From: VAXT01 sp963850415
GTDB lineage: Bacteria > Actinomycetota > Thermoleophilia > Gaiellales > Gaiellaceae
Length of the DNA: 64,000 bases
Direction of reading: 5' to 3'
Assembly (NCBI GenBank): GCA_963850415.1
Contig: CAWKLE010000003.1
Span: 1,178,001-1,242,000, forward strand
The first letter of the stretch is position 1, and every line of letters begins with the position of its first letter. A program made the translations under genes and the position numbers. This document shows positions 25,074-34,500 of the stretch, in pieces. The notes under the pieces were generated by a model. It had not been told where the DNA came from. It was given only the letters and a program-made list of their open reading frames with translations, and did not search any database.

Positions 25074-25586
25074 ATGAACCTCTTCCGGGGCCTTCCGGGG
25101 CACCCGTTCCACCCGCCGCTGACCGGGGCGACGATCGGCGCCTACACGTTCGCGACGGCGATGGCGGTGCTCTCGAAGCTCGGCGTCAGCGAGCACAACA
25201 CGGCGACCGCCTGGTGGTTGGCGGTCGCCACCGGGCTCGTCCTCACCGTGCCGACGGCGATCACCGGCTTCGCCGACTGGCTCTACATCGAGAGTGGGAC
25301 GCCGCTCTGGCGCACCGCCACCATTCATCTGAGCGCGATGCTCGCTGCCACGGTCGTGTTCGCGATCACCGCCGGAGCCGGGCACGCCGATTACGTCGAC
25401 GGCACGGTCGGCGGTGGATCGCTCGTCCTGACGCTCGTGGGCTACGTCCTGCTCGCGACCGGCGGCTGGCTCGGCGGCGCGATCGTCTTCACGCACGGCA
25501 TGCGCGTGCTGAAGCTCGTCGACGAGCCGACGAGTCGTGCGATCTCACCGCTGGCGAAGCCGGAGAAGGAAGAGGCCGAGGCCTAG
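25074..25586 (+). CDS. DUF2231 membrane protein
   Basis: 170 residues with four hydrophobic helices, starting HPFHPPLTGATIGAYTFATAMAVL, then VATGLVLTVPTAITGFADWLYI, IHLSAMLAATVVFAITAGAG and LVGYVLLATGGWLGGAIVF. The N-terminal HPxHP plus later histidines is the DUF2231 signature (heme or quinone binding has been proposed for relatives). AGGAGG overlaps the upstream stop codon, so it is coupled to the TenA-like gene 4 bp away. Exact role unknown. Confidence 0.85.
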   Translation: MNLFRGLPGHPFHPPLTGATIGAYTFATAMAVLSKLGVSEHNTATAWWLAVATGLVLTVPTAITGFADWLYIESGTPLWRTATIHLSAMLAATVVFAITAGAGHADYVDGTVGGGSLVLTLVGYVLLATGGWLGGAIVFTHGMRVLKLVDEPTSRAISPLAKPEKEEAEA

Positions 25587-25924
25587 CTCGAAACGCCGTT
25601 CGTTTCGGCGGGGGTGAGCCCGAGCTGCATTTCCAGTGCGCCCTTCGGCTGCGCGCCAATGGCCGCCGCGGCGGGCTCGCCGTCCTTGAAGAGCACCATC
25701 GTCGGGATCGAGGCGATCCCGTAGCGCTCGGCGATCTCCGGCTCCTCGTCGATGTTCACCTTGACGAGCTTGAGCTCACCGTGGCGCTCCTCGACGATCC
25801 GGTCGAGAATCGGGGCGACCGCGTGGCAAGGCCCGCACCATTCCGCCCAGAAGTCGACGAGTACGGGCTTGTCCGCTTGGAGCACTTCGTGCTCGAAGGT
25901 CGATTCGGTCACCGCATCTGCCAT
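25583..25924 (-). CDS. trxA: thioredoxin
   Basis: 113 residues with the classical active site DFWAEWCGPCHAVAP (C30 and C33), cis-proline in IPTMVLFKDG, and no signal peptide. A small cytosolic disulfide reductase. It overlaps the convergent DUF2231 gene by 4 bp. SD AGGAAAGGAA lies upstream of ATG 25924. Several other thiol-redox genes are in the window, including the possible selenoprotein peroxiredoxin, which would need such a reductant. Confidence 0.95.
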   Translation of the reverse strand: MADAVTESTFEHEVLQADKPVLVDFWAEWCGPCHAVAPILDRIVEERHGELKLVKVNIDEEPEIAERYGIASIPTMVLFKDGEPAAAAIGAQPKGALEMQLGLTPAETNGVSS

Positions 25925-25998
25925 TCCAGAGTTCCTTTCCTAATCGGTTTTCCTATTTCTAGAACGCTCGCGCAGGGTGTGCTCTTCCCGGGCGACCG

Positions 25999-26004
25999 TA
26001 GAAT
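25999..26004 (+). promoter_or_regulatory. -10-like hexamer of ileS
   Basis: TAGAAT, 8 nt before the ATG. The intergenic stretch before it is too short for a T-box. Confidence 0.4.
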
Positions 26005-26012
26005 CGAACACC

Positions 26013-29000
26013 ATGGCCCAGACGTTCAAGTCCCTGCCCCCCGTGCCCGATCACGCCGCTCTCGAGCGCGAGATCCTCGCCTGGTGGGACGACGAGGGGG
26101 TCTTCGACCGGCTCCGCGAGCAGAACCGGGGCGGCGAGCGCTGGAGCTTCATCGACGGGCCGATCACCGCGAACAACCCCATGGGCGTCCACCACGCGTG
26201 GGGCCGAACGCTGAAAGACGTCTTCCAGCGATACAAGGCGCTGCGCGGATTCGACCAGCGCTACCAGAACGGCTTCGACTGCCAGGGCCTGTGGGTCGAG
26301 GTCGAGGTCGAGAAGTCGCTCGGCCTGAACTCGAAGCGCGAGATCGAGGAGTACGGGATCGCGGAGTTCGCGGCCCGCTGCAAGGAGCGCGTGGCCGAGT
26401 TCGCGGAGGTGATCACCGAGCAGTCCAGGCGCCTCGGCATGTGGATGGACTGGGACAACGACTACCACACGTTTTCGGACACGAACATCTCCTACATCTG
26501 GGGCTTCCTGAAGGTGGTCCACGAGCGCGGCTGGCTGTACACCGGGCACAGGGCGACGGAATGGTGCCCGCGCTGCGGGACGTCGATCTCGCAGCACGAG
26601 CTCTTCGCCGGTGAGTACAAGGAGCTCGAGCATCCGTCGCTCTACGTGCGCTTCCCGCTGAAGGAGCGCGAGGACGAGGCGCTCGTGGTCTGGACGACGA
26701 CGCCGTGGACGCTTCCGGCCAACGTGGCCGCGGCCGTCAAGCCGGACGCCGAGTACGGGCTGCGTGACGGGCAGTGGCGTCTGACCCAGGAGGGCGAGGA
26801 CTACGACCGCGTGGTCAAGGGCCAGGAGCTGGTGGGGCTCGAGTACGTGGGGCCGTTCGACGACGCGCCGGCGCAGGAAGGGATCGTCCACCGCGTGATC
26901 TCGTGGGACGAAGTCGTGCTCGACGAGGGCACGGGCATCGTCCACATCGCACCGGGGGCGGGCGCCGAGGACTTCGAGCTCTCGCGCGCCCACGGCCTGG
27001 ACGTGCTCGTCCCGATCGACGAGTCGGGGCGGATGCTGCCGGGCTTCGGTCCCGCGGAGGGACTGTCGACCGACGAAGCCGAGGACGTGATCATCCAGGA
27101 CCTGCGCCGCCGCGAGCTGCTCGTCGACTCCGGGCGGATCACGCACCGCTATCCGACCTGCTGGCGCTGCGGGACGCCGCTGGTCTTCCGCGTGGTCGAC
27201 GACTGGTTCATCGCCTGCGACGAGATCCGCCAGCCGATGCTCGACGCGAACGCGACCGTGCAGTGGACGCCCGACTTCTACTCGAAGCGGATGGACGACT
27301 GGCTTCGCAACATGGGCGACTGGAACATTTCCCGGAAGCGCTACTTCGGGTTGCCGCTGCCCTTCTATCCGTGCGATTGCGGCGAGCTGAACGTGATCGG
27401 GTCGCGGGCCGAGCTCGAGGAGCGCGCGACCGCGGGCATCGACGGGCTGCAAGAGCTGCACCGGCCGTGGATCGACGACGTCACGATCTCGTGCGCCTCC
27501 TGCGGCAAGGACGTGCGCCGGATCCCGGAGGTCGGCGACGCCTGGCTCGACGCGGGCATCGTCCCGTTCTCGTCGCTTGGCTGGAACAACCCCGAATGGG
27601 TCGAGCACGGCTACGCGACCGGCGCGGCCAAGGGCCTGTCCGGCGCTGACCTGCCCGACCACGCCTACTGGGAGCGGTGGTTTCCCGCGGACTGGATCTC
27701 GGAGATGCGCGAGCAGATCCGGCTCTGGTTCTACTCGATCTCGTTCATGTCGATGACGCTCATCGGGAAGACGCCCTATCGGGCCGTGCTCACCTACGAG
27801 AAGCTGCTCGACGAGCACGGGCGCGAGATGCACCGCTCCTGGGGGAACGCGATCGCCGCCGACGAGGCGCTCGATCAGATGGGGGCGGACGTCATGCGCT
27901 GGCAGTTCTGCGAGGCCAACCCGGGCCAGAACATCAAGTTCGGCTACGGGCCCGCGCACGAGGTCAAGCGCCGGCTGCTGACGCTCTGGAACTCGGTCAA
28001 GTTCTTCGTCGACTACGCGAACGTCTCCGAGCCGGGCGAGGCAGGCGAGCTCGGGCCGCTCGACCGCTGGCTCGAGTCGCGCGCCGAACAGCTCGTCGCC
28101 GAGATGGCGGACGCGTACGAGCACTCTTGGACGCCGGACGTGATCCAGTCGTTCGAGTCGTTCGTCGACGACCTGTCGAACTGGTACATCCGCCGGTCGC
28201 GGAGGCGCTTCTGGGACGGGGACGCGGCGGCGCTCATGACGCTTCACCACGCGCTCCTGAAGGCGCTCGTCGTGATCGCGCCGGTAATGCCGTTTCTGGC
28301 TGAGCATCTGTGGCGAGTGCTGCGGCGTGAGAGCGGGCCCGAGTCGGTCTTCCTCGTATCGTGGCCCGAGGCCGGTGCGCGGGACGACCAGCTGCTCGCG
28401 GAGGTCGCGGAGACCCGGCGCATCGTGGATCTCGGGAGGCAGGCACGCGCCGGCTCGGGGCTTCCGCTGCGCCAGCCGTTGCGCCGGCTGGTCGTCCAGG
28501 GCGCGGAGCTCGCGAAGGAGCACGAGGACGAGATCCGAGAGGAGCTGCGTGTCAAAGAGGTCGAGTTCGGCGACGTGGAGGCGACCGAGCTCCGCGTGAA
28601 ACCGAACCTGCCCGTGCTCGGGCCGAAGCTCGGCAAGGAGCTCGGCGCCGTGCGCGCGGCGCTCGAGGCGGGCGAGTTCGAAGAGGTGAACGGCGGCTTC
28701 CGGGCGGCGGGCCACGATCTTGCGTCGGACGAGGTGCTCGTCGAACGAGTCGGCAAGGAGGGCTGGGCCGTCGCTCACGCCGACGGGATCACGGTCGCGC
28801 TCGACACCCAGCTGGATGGGGAGCTCGAGCTCGAGAAGCGCGTGCTCGACCTGATCCACGAGCTGAACGCGAAACGCAGGGAGGCGGGCCTCGAGCTCAC
28901 GGACCGGATCGTCGTCACGCTCCCGCAGGCCGCGTCGGATCTCCTCGCGCACGAGGACTGGATCAAGGACGAAGTGCTCGCCGTCGAGATCCGCACAGAC

Positions 29001-29036
29001 GGCGGCAGCGCAGAGCCACAGATCGCCAAGGCCTAA
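26013..29036 (+). CDS. ileS: isoleucyl-tRNA synthetase (divergent signature motifs)
   Basis: 1007 residues of a class I synthetase charging tRNA-Ile. The catalytic core, the editing domain (TTTPWTLPANVAAAVKP, TGIVHIAPGAGAEDF) and the C-terminal anticodon-binding and zinc regions are in order. The first class I signature reads GVHHAWGR (about residue 59-66) instead of HIGH-type, and the second reads MHRSWGN near residue 606 instead of KMSKS. This form occurs in a divergent IleS group; because the rest aligns with IleS over the full length it is most likely active. Substrate specificity should be checked. A -10 box lies 8 nt upstream. Confidence 0.88.
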   Translation: MAQTFKSLPPVPDHAALEREILAWWDDEGVFDRLREQNRGGERWSFIDGPITANNPMGVHHAWGRTLKDVFQRYKALRGFDQRYQNGFDCQGLWVEVEVEKSLGLNSKREIEEYGIAEFAARCKERVAEFAEVITEQSRRLGMWMDWDNDYHTFSDTNISYIWGFLKVVHERGWLYTGHRATEWCPRCGTSISQHELFAGEYKELEHPSLYVRFPLKEREDEALVVWTTTPWTLPANVAAAVKPDAEYGLRDGQWRLTQEGEDYDRVVKGQELVGLEYVGPFDDAPAQEGIVHRVISWDEVVLDEGTGIVHIAPGAGAEDFELSRAHGLDVLVPIDESGRMLPGFGPAEGLSTDEAEDVIIQDLRRRELLVDSGRITHRYPTCWRCGTPLVFRVVDDWFIACDEIRQPMLDANATVQWTPDFYSKRMDDWLRNMGDWNISRKRYFGLPLPFYPCDCGELNVIGSRAELEERATAGIDGLQELHRPWIDDVTISCASCGKDVRRIPEVGDAWLDAGIVPFSSLGWNNPEWVEHGYATGAAKGLSGADLPDHAYWERWFPADWISEMREQIRLWFYSISFMSMTLIGKTPYRAVLTYEKLLDEHGREMHRSWGNAIAADEALDQMGADVMRWQFCEANPGQNIKFGYGPAHEVKRRLLTLWNSVKFFVDYANVSEPGEAGELGPLDRWLESRAEQLVAEMADAYEHSWTPDVIQSFESFVDDLSNWYIRRSRRRFWDGDAAALMTLHHALLKALVVIAPVMPFLAEHLWRVLRRESGPESVFLVSWPEAGARDDQLLAEVAETRRIVDLGRQARAGSGLPLRQPLRRLVVQGAELAKEHEDEIREELRVKEVEFGDVEATELRVKPNLPVLGPKLGKELGAVRAALEAGEFEEVNGGFRAAGHDLASDEVLVERVGKEGWAVAHADGITVALDTQLDGELELEKRVLDLIHELNAKRREAGLELTDRIVVTLPQAASDLLAHEDWIKDEVLAVEIRTDGGSAEPQIAKA

Positions 29037-29040
29037 CCCC

Positions 29041-29053
29041 GGGGTCAGACCCC
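29041..29053. repeat. RAYT-associated palindrome, left copy
   Basis: GGGGTCAGACCCC, just after the ileS stop. Its inverse-complement partner lies at the other side of the RAYT gene. Confidence 0.75.
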
Positions 29054-29131
29054 GCCTCGAAAGCGTCACGTCTTCGTCACGAAAGCCGCGCGCTCAGGGT
29101 TGCGGTGCGGCGGCCGAACTACCTTCGTCGA

Positions 29132-29716
29132 ATGGCGCGTCCACCTCGTCTCCAGACTGCCGGAGCCGCGTACCACGTCACGGCTCGAGGCGTCGCGCGT
29201 CAGGCGATCTTCAGGGACGACCAGGATCGACGTCGGTTCCTGAAGCTCTTCGACGAGGTCGTCGCCAGGTTCGACTGGTCATGCCATGCGTTCGTCCTCA
29301 TGACGACGCACTACCACCTGCTCGTGAGAACGCCGAACCCGGATCTCGCGCGAGGCATGCAGCGGCTGAATGCCTGCTACGCGCAACATTTCAACCGGCG
29401 TCACGGCGAGACCGGTCACCGCTTCGAGCGGCGCTATCACTCGGTGCCGATCGGGTCGGATGCCCATGCACTTGAGCTCGTCCGCTACCTCGCGCTGAAC
29501 CCCGTCCGCGCCGGTGCGTCCCAGGACGCGGCCTCCTGGCCCTGGAGCAGCTACGCCGCGATCATCCGCGGTCGACGCCCGCTGCATTGCCTCGCGGAGG
29601 AGTGGCTGTTGACGTACTTCGGGAGGAACCGAGACCGTGCGCTCGAGCGGTTACAGTCGTTCGTCGAGGACGTGTCTCCGCAGCCGCCAGTTGTAAAGGG
29701 GTCTGACCCCGGATGA
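29132..29716 (+). CDS. REP-associated tyrosine transposase (RAYT), Y1_Tnp family
   Basis: 194 residues of the IS200-like Y1 transposase superfamily. The metal-binding HUH is in MTTHYHLLVRTP (HYH) and the catalytic tyrosine in QRLNACYAQHFN. It begins with the classic RPPRLQTAGAAYHVTARG. The gene is flanked by GGGGTC palindromes, and its last residues (KGSDPG) are encoded by the right copy. RAYTs mobilise or maintain small palindromic repeats. Its stop overlaps the tag start (ATGA). Codon use does not differ strikingly from neighbours. Confidence 0.9.
   Translation: MARPPRLQTAGAAYHVTARGVARQAIFRDDQDRRRFLKLFDEVVARFDWSCHAFVLMTTHYHLLVRTPNPDLARGMQRLNACYAQHFNRRHGETGHRFERRYHSVPIGSDAHALELVRYLALNPVRAGASQDAASWPWSSYAAIIRGRRPLHCLAEEWLLTYFGRNRDRALERLQSFVEDVSPQPPVVKGSDPG
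29698..29710. repeat. RAYT-associated palindrome, right copy
   Basis: GGGGTCTGACCCC, the reverse complement of the left copy, embedded in the 3' end of the RAYT gene directly before tag. Confidence 0.75.
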
Positions 29717-30270
29717 AGCGTTGCGCTTGGGTTCCCGCGGGGGATCCCGAATACGTTGCCTACCACGACGACGAGTGGGGCGTGCCGTCGCGGGACGACC
29801 GGCACCTGTTCGAGATGCTCACGCTCGAGGGCGCCCAGGCCGGCCTCTCGTGGTCGACGATCCTGCGCAAGCGCGAGGGGTATCGCAAAGCGTTCGCCGA
29901 CTTCGACGCCGCCAAGGTCGCCCGCTTCTCGGACAGAAAGGTAGAGCGGCTGCTCGCCGATCCCGGGATCGTCCGCAACCGGCTCAAGGTCGAGTCGGCC
30001 GTGAACAACGCGAAACGCGTCCTCGAGCTAGAGAGCCTGAGCGACTACCTCTGGAGCTTCGTCGACGGCGAGCCGACGGTGAACCGGTGGAAGAAGCTCG
30101 GCGAGATCCCCGCCGAGACCGCCGAGTCGAAGGCGATGAGCAAGGACCTGAAGAAGCGCGGCTTCCGCTTCGTCGGCCCGACGGTCTGCTACGCGTTCAT
30201 GCAGGCGTGCGGCCTCGTCAACGACCACGTCGTCGACTGCTTCCGCTATTCCGAGGTCGGCGAGAAGTAG
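29713..30270 (+). CDS. tag: DNA-3-methyladenine glycosylase I
   Basis: Removes 3-methyladenine from alkylated DNA. The 185 residues show the Tag N-terminus KRCAWVPAGDPEYVAYHDDEWGVP, LEGAQAGLSWSTILRKREGY, and the C-terminal VNDHVVDCFRY. Together C4, H18 and the H/C of the C-terminal motif form the zinc site described for Tag. The start overlaps the RAYT stop. It is convergent with ispH with no spacer. Confidence 0.95.
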   Translation: MKRCAWVPAGDPEYVAYHDDEWGVPSRDDRHLFEMLTLEGAQAGLSWSTILRKREGYRKAFADFDAAKVARFSDRKVERLLADPGIVRNRLKVESAVNNAKRVLELESLSDYLWSFVDGEPTVNRWKKLGEIPAETAESKAMSKDLKKRGFRFVGPTVCYAFMQACGLVNDHVVDCFRYSEVGEK

Positions 30271-31227
30271 CTAGCTCTGGGTCTCGGCGAGGGCCAGCTC
30301 GCGGCGAAGCTCGACCGGGAGCCGGAACTCGACGTCCTCCTGGACGAGCCTGTGCGCCGAGATCTCGTCGACGCCTCGGGCCCGGAACCAGTCGCACACG
30401 CGCTCGACGAGCTTCTCCGGAGCAGACGCGCCGGACGTGAGCCCGACCGTCTCCACCCCGTCGAGCCACGCTTCGTCGATGTCCGTCTCGTCGTCGATCA
30501 GCTGCGCCGCCACACCGTGCGCCCGCGCAACCTCGACGAGCCGGTTCGAGTTCGACGAGTTCCGCGACCCGATCACGAGCAACAGGTCGACCTCGCCGAG
30601 GAGGTCCTTCACCGCCCACTGCCGGTTCGAGGTCGCGTAGCAGATGTCTTCCTTCTTCGGAGCGTGGATCTCCGGGAACCGCCGGCGCAGCGCGGTGATG
30701 ATCTCGCCGGTCTCGTCGACCGAAAGCGTCGTCTGCGTGATGTAGGCGACCCTCGCGTCTGCCGGAAGCTCGAGCGCGTCGGCGTCCTCGACCGACTGCA
30801 CGAGGATCGTCGACTCCGGCGCCTCGCCCATCGTCCCGACGACCTCCTCGTGACCGGCGTGCCCGATCAGGAGGACCGTGTACCCGTCCGCCGCGTATCG
30901 ACGCGCCTGGACGTGCACCTTGGTCACGAGCGGGCACGTGGCGTCGATCGTGTTCAGCCCCCGGGCGCGAGCGTTCGCGTGGACCGACGGCGCGACTCCG
31001 TGCGCCGAGAGGACGACTGTCTCGCCTTCGGGCACCTCGCCCTCGGACTCGACGAAGATCGCGCCGCGCGCCTCCAGGTCACGCACGACGTGCGCGTTGT
31101 GGACGATCTGCTTGCGGACGTAGACGGGCGGCCCGTGCAGGTCGAGGAGTTGCTCGACCGTGTCGACGGCGCGCTCCACGCCCGCGCAATAGCCGCGAGG
31201 CGACGCTAGAAGGACCCGCTTGACCAC
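30271..31227 (-). CDS. ispH: 4-hydroxy-3-methylbut-2-enyl diphosphate reductase
   Basis: Last step of the MEP isoprenoid pathway: reduces HMBPP to IPP and DMAPP at a [4Fe-4S] centre. The three cluster cysteines are in SPRGYCAGVERAVD, DATCPLVTKVH and EDICYATSNRQWAV; SGASAPEKLVERV is the conserved C-terminal block. 318 residues is the family length. The start is GTG, 6 nt after TACACT, so the mRNA is probably leaderless. Confidence 0.96.
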   Translation of the reverse strand: MVKRVLLASPRGYCAGVERAVDTVEQLLDLHGPPVYVRKQIVHNAHVVRDLEARGAIFVESEGEVPEGETVVLSAHGVAPSVHANARARGLNTIDATCPLVTKVHVQARRYAADGYTVLLIGHAGHEEVVGTMGEAPESTILVQSVEDADALELPADARVAYITQTTLSVDETGEIITALRRRFPEIHAPKKEDICYATSNRQWAVKDLLGEVDLLLVIGSRNSSNSNRLVEVARAHGVAAQLIDDETDIDEAWLDGVETVGLTSGASAPEKLVERVCDWFRARGVDEISAHRLVQEDVEFRLPVELRRELALAETQS

Positions 31228-31233
31228 GCGCTG

Positions 31234-31239
31234 AGTGTA
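31234..31239 (-). promoter_or_regulatory. -10-like hexamer of ispH
   Basis: TACACT on the minus strand, 6 nt before the GTG start. The remaining gap up to the kinase gene (31240-31511) holds no recognisable gene or RNA. Confidence 0.45.
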
Positions 31240-31511
31240 GTCCCAGACATAGGAAAGCCCGCCGCTCGGGGGGTCAGTGCGGCGGGCCTCCCAGATTGCT
31301 CACCGCGGCCTTCGTGGCCAGGTACGCACAGCCGCGGTTCGCATCGCCCAGTGGCTGGACGCTAACGGGCTGCCGAGTGCTTGTGAATAGGCCGAGAGGC
31401 CCATCTTTGCAAGGTGTATAGCGGTTTCTCGATCCCGGGGCGACCAGTGGCGTGGACGGGATGCGCGGCCTATCATCCATACGGCCCAGTGGTTCCAGGT
31501 TTGGCTCACTG

Positions 31512-34500
31512 ATGCTGTTTCGCCGGAACCGTCGAGCCGACGGGCGTACCTCCCCTGCGGCCCTCGACAACGAGCCCGAGCCCCACTCGGACAGCGGCCG
31601 GCTGACCGCGATCGCCTCCCTCTCGAGCGCGCTCGTCCGCGCCAAAGACAAGCAGGCCGTCGCCCGCATCCTGATCGAAACCTGCCTTTCGCTCCTCGCC
31701 GTCGACATGGCCGCGGTCGCCCTCGTCAGCGAAGACATGAAGCGCGCTCAGGGCCTGCTCGCGGTCGGCGCGGAGGGAGAGCTCGACTGGTGGACGAGCG
31801 TCGCGGTCGACTTCGACAGCGAGCCGTCGGGAATCGCGAGCGCGGTCTTCGCCGGCGGCCCGGTCGTCGTCTACGACATCGCGAGCTCCCAGCAGGTCAA
31901 CCGCGGCCTCGCCGAACGCAGCGGAGCAAGGAGCGCCGTCTTCGTCCCGCTCGCGTCCGAGGAACGAGTGCCGGCCGTGCTCGTGCTTGCGACGATCGAG
32001 GCGCCGCGCGCCTTCACAGGAGACGAGCTGTCGCTGATTCAGGCGCTCGCCGCCGAGGCCGCACTCGCATTCGATCGCGTGCACTCTGCAGAAGCGCTGG
32101 CCGACGCGCTTCAGCGCGAACGGCTCATTGCGTCGATCGGGAGAAAGGTCCGCTCCGAGCTGGACCTCGATGACGTGCTCAGGGTGGCCGTCGAGTCGAC
32201 AGGGTCCGCGACCGCCGTCAGCCGCTGCTTTCTCAGGCTCGGCGAGCCGAGCAACCCGATGCCGATCGCCGCCGAGTGGACCGCTCCCGGGTTCACCCCC
32301 ATCGGAGACGTCGCCGACCATCTCGCGGTCTCGAACCTGGCCGCACGCGACCGCAGGACCGTGGCCGTGGGCGACATTCGCGAGGAGCCGGCGCTCGACG
32401 ATGCGGCGCTGGGCGGGACGGAGACGCTGCAGGAGCTCGACAGCCGCGCCGTGCTCGCCACGCCCGTCCTCGTGTTCGACCGCATGATCGGGATCTTCGG
32501 GCTCCACCGCTCCGAGCCGGGCGCGTGGTCGGAGGCGGAGATCGCGCTCGCCGAGGCCGTGGCGCGCGAGCTGGGCATCGCGATCCACGCGGCGCAGCTC
32601 CTCCACGAGAACGCGCAGCGCCTCGAGCAGCAAACGGCGCTCCTCAAGGCGGCTCAGGTGGTCACGAGCGAGCTCCGGCTCGAGACCGTCCTCCAGCGGC
32701 TCGTCGACGAGGTGACGAAGCTGCTCGATGCGGATGCGGCCGACTGCTACCTCTTCGACGCGGACAAGTCGCTCCTCCGCTGCGCGGCCGTCCACGGCCT
32801 CGCTTCCGAGCTCGTCGACTTCGAGCTCCTCGCCGAGCGCTCGGTCGACGCCCGGTTCGCCGAGCCCGTTCCGCACCCTGCGTATCGGGGGTTCGCGAGC
32901 GCCATCTCGGCATCGATGACCTGGTCCGGCGAGCGGCGAGGCGTGCTCGGCGTCGCGACGCGCGACCCGGAACGGCGCTTCGGCGAGCTCGAGAAGAGCC
33001 TGCTCGAGACCTTTGCGGGCCTCGCGTCGCTCGCGGTTCGCAACGCCGCGAGCTACGAGCAGAGCGTCCGCCAGGCACGGGTGCAACGGGGCTTCTACGG
33101 AATCGCCTCCGCGCTGTCCGAGCACCTCTCGCAGTCGGCGACCCTCGACGCGGTCGCGGAGGCGGCCAACGAGGCGCTCGGTGGGTCGTTCACGGCGGTG
33201 CTGATGCCGGAGGCGCGCGGGCTCAGGCTCGCAGCGTCCTACGGCGTCCCGGACGAGCTCGCGGCCACGCTCCGCGATGAGGTTCCCGAGTCGGCCTCGG
33301 TGCTCGTGACCGCGGCGAGCGAAAGGCGCCTCCTCTCCGCCTCTTCGCTCGACGACGATGACCGGTTCGGCCCGGAGTGGCGTCGGCTCGCGGGCGTCAG
33401 GTCGCTGCTCGCGATCCCCGTCGACCCCCCGCGGCGCGAGGAAGGAGGGCTCGTCGTCGTCTTCTTCGCCGAGCAGCGGACGTTCACCGACGACGATCTC
33501 GAGCTCGGCCGCCGGCTGGCCGGTGCTGCACGCGCCGGTCTCGAACGCAGCGAGCTCTACGAAGGCGAGCGAACCGCGCGCGCTCTGTCCCAGCAGCTCG
33601 CGCGCCTGGGCAGCCTCCTCGCGACGGAGCTCGAGCCCGCGGCGATCCTCGAGGAGGTCGCCGACCAGGCTCCTGCGCTGCTCGGCGCCGACGCGTGCGC
33701 GATCCAGCTGGTCGAGGGCGACGAGCTCGTCGTCAGCGCGGTCGGAGGCGGGACCGCGCCACCAGTCGCCGGCTCGCGCTCACCTTCGACCGCCCGTCCC
33801 GCGGGGGACGTCGTCCAGACGCGCGCGCCGGTCGTCTACGCCGACGTCGAGGGTGACGCGAGGCTCGTCGCCGACGACCCGATCCTCGCCGCCGGTCACG
33901 CCGCCTACCTGGGCGTGCCGCTCGTCGGGATCGAGCAAGGGCTCCAGGGCGTGCTCGCCGTCTACTCGCAACGGACGCGCGTCTGGCGTGAGGAGGAGGT
34001 CGAGGCGCTCGCCGCGCTGGCCGGGAACGCCTCGGCCGTGCTGTCCAACGCCGAGCTCTACCAGCGGGTCGCGCTCGAGCGAGAGCGGAGCTACGCGATC
34101 CTGTCCAACGTCGCCGACGGGATCGTCGCCGTCGACCGCGAGGGCAAGGTCGTCCTCTGGAACGAGTCCGCCGAGACGATCACCGGAGTCCCCGCAGAGG
34201 CGGCCCTGGGCCGGAACCCGGTCGAGGTGCTCCAGCGCGAGCTCGCGTCGGAGAGCGAGAGCACCGCGGGCGAGCGGCTGCTCTCGATCCAGCGCGGCGG
34301 CGACGAGGTCTGGCTCTCGCTCACCGAGGCGGTCATGCACGACCCGGTCGGGTCGGTCTCCGGTCGCATCTTCGCCTTCCGGAACGTCTCGTCGGAGCGG
34401 ATCGTCGAGGAGATGAAGTCGACCTTCGTCTCGACCGTCTCGCACCAGCTACGCGCCCCGCTGACCTCGATCTACGGCTTCGCCGAGACGCTCCTCAGGC

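Noticed and set aside
25925..26012. T-box or other leader upstream of ileS and valS (56274-56396)
   Set aside because: Gaps are short, no T-box sequence or specifier loop is seen, and ileS has a -10 box 8 nt before its start.
25959..29069. A 1036-codon frame on the minus strand opposite ileS
   Set aside because: It is the GC-rich shadow of ileS; its composition (Arg/Pro/Val/His repeats) has no domain, whereas ileS has clear family motifs.
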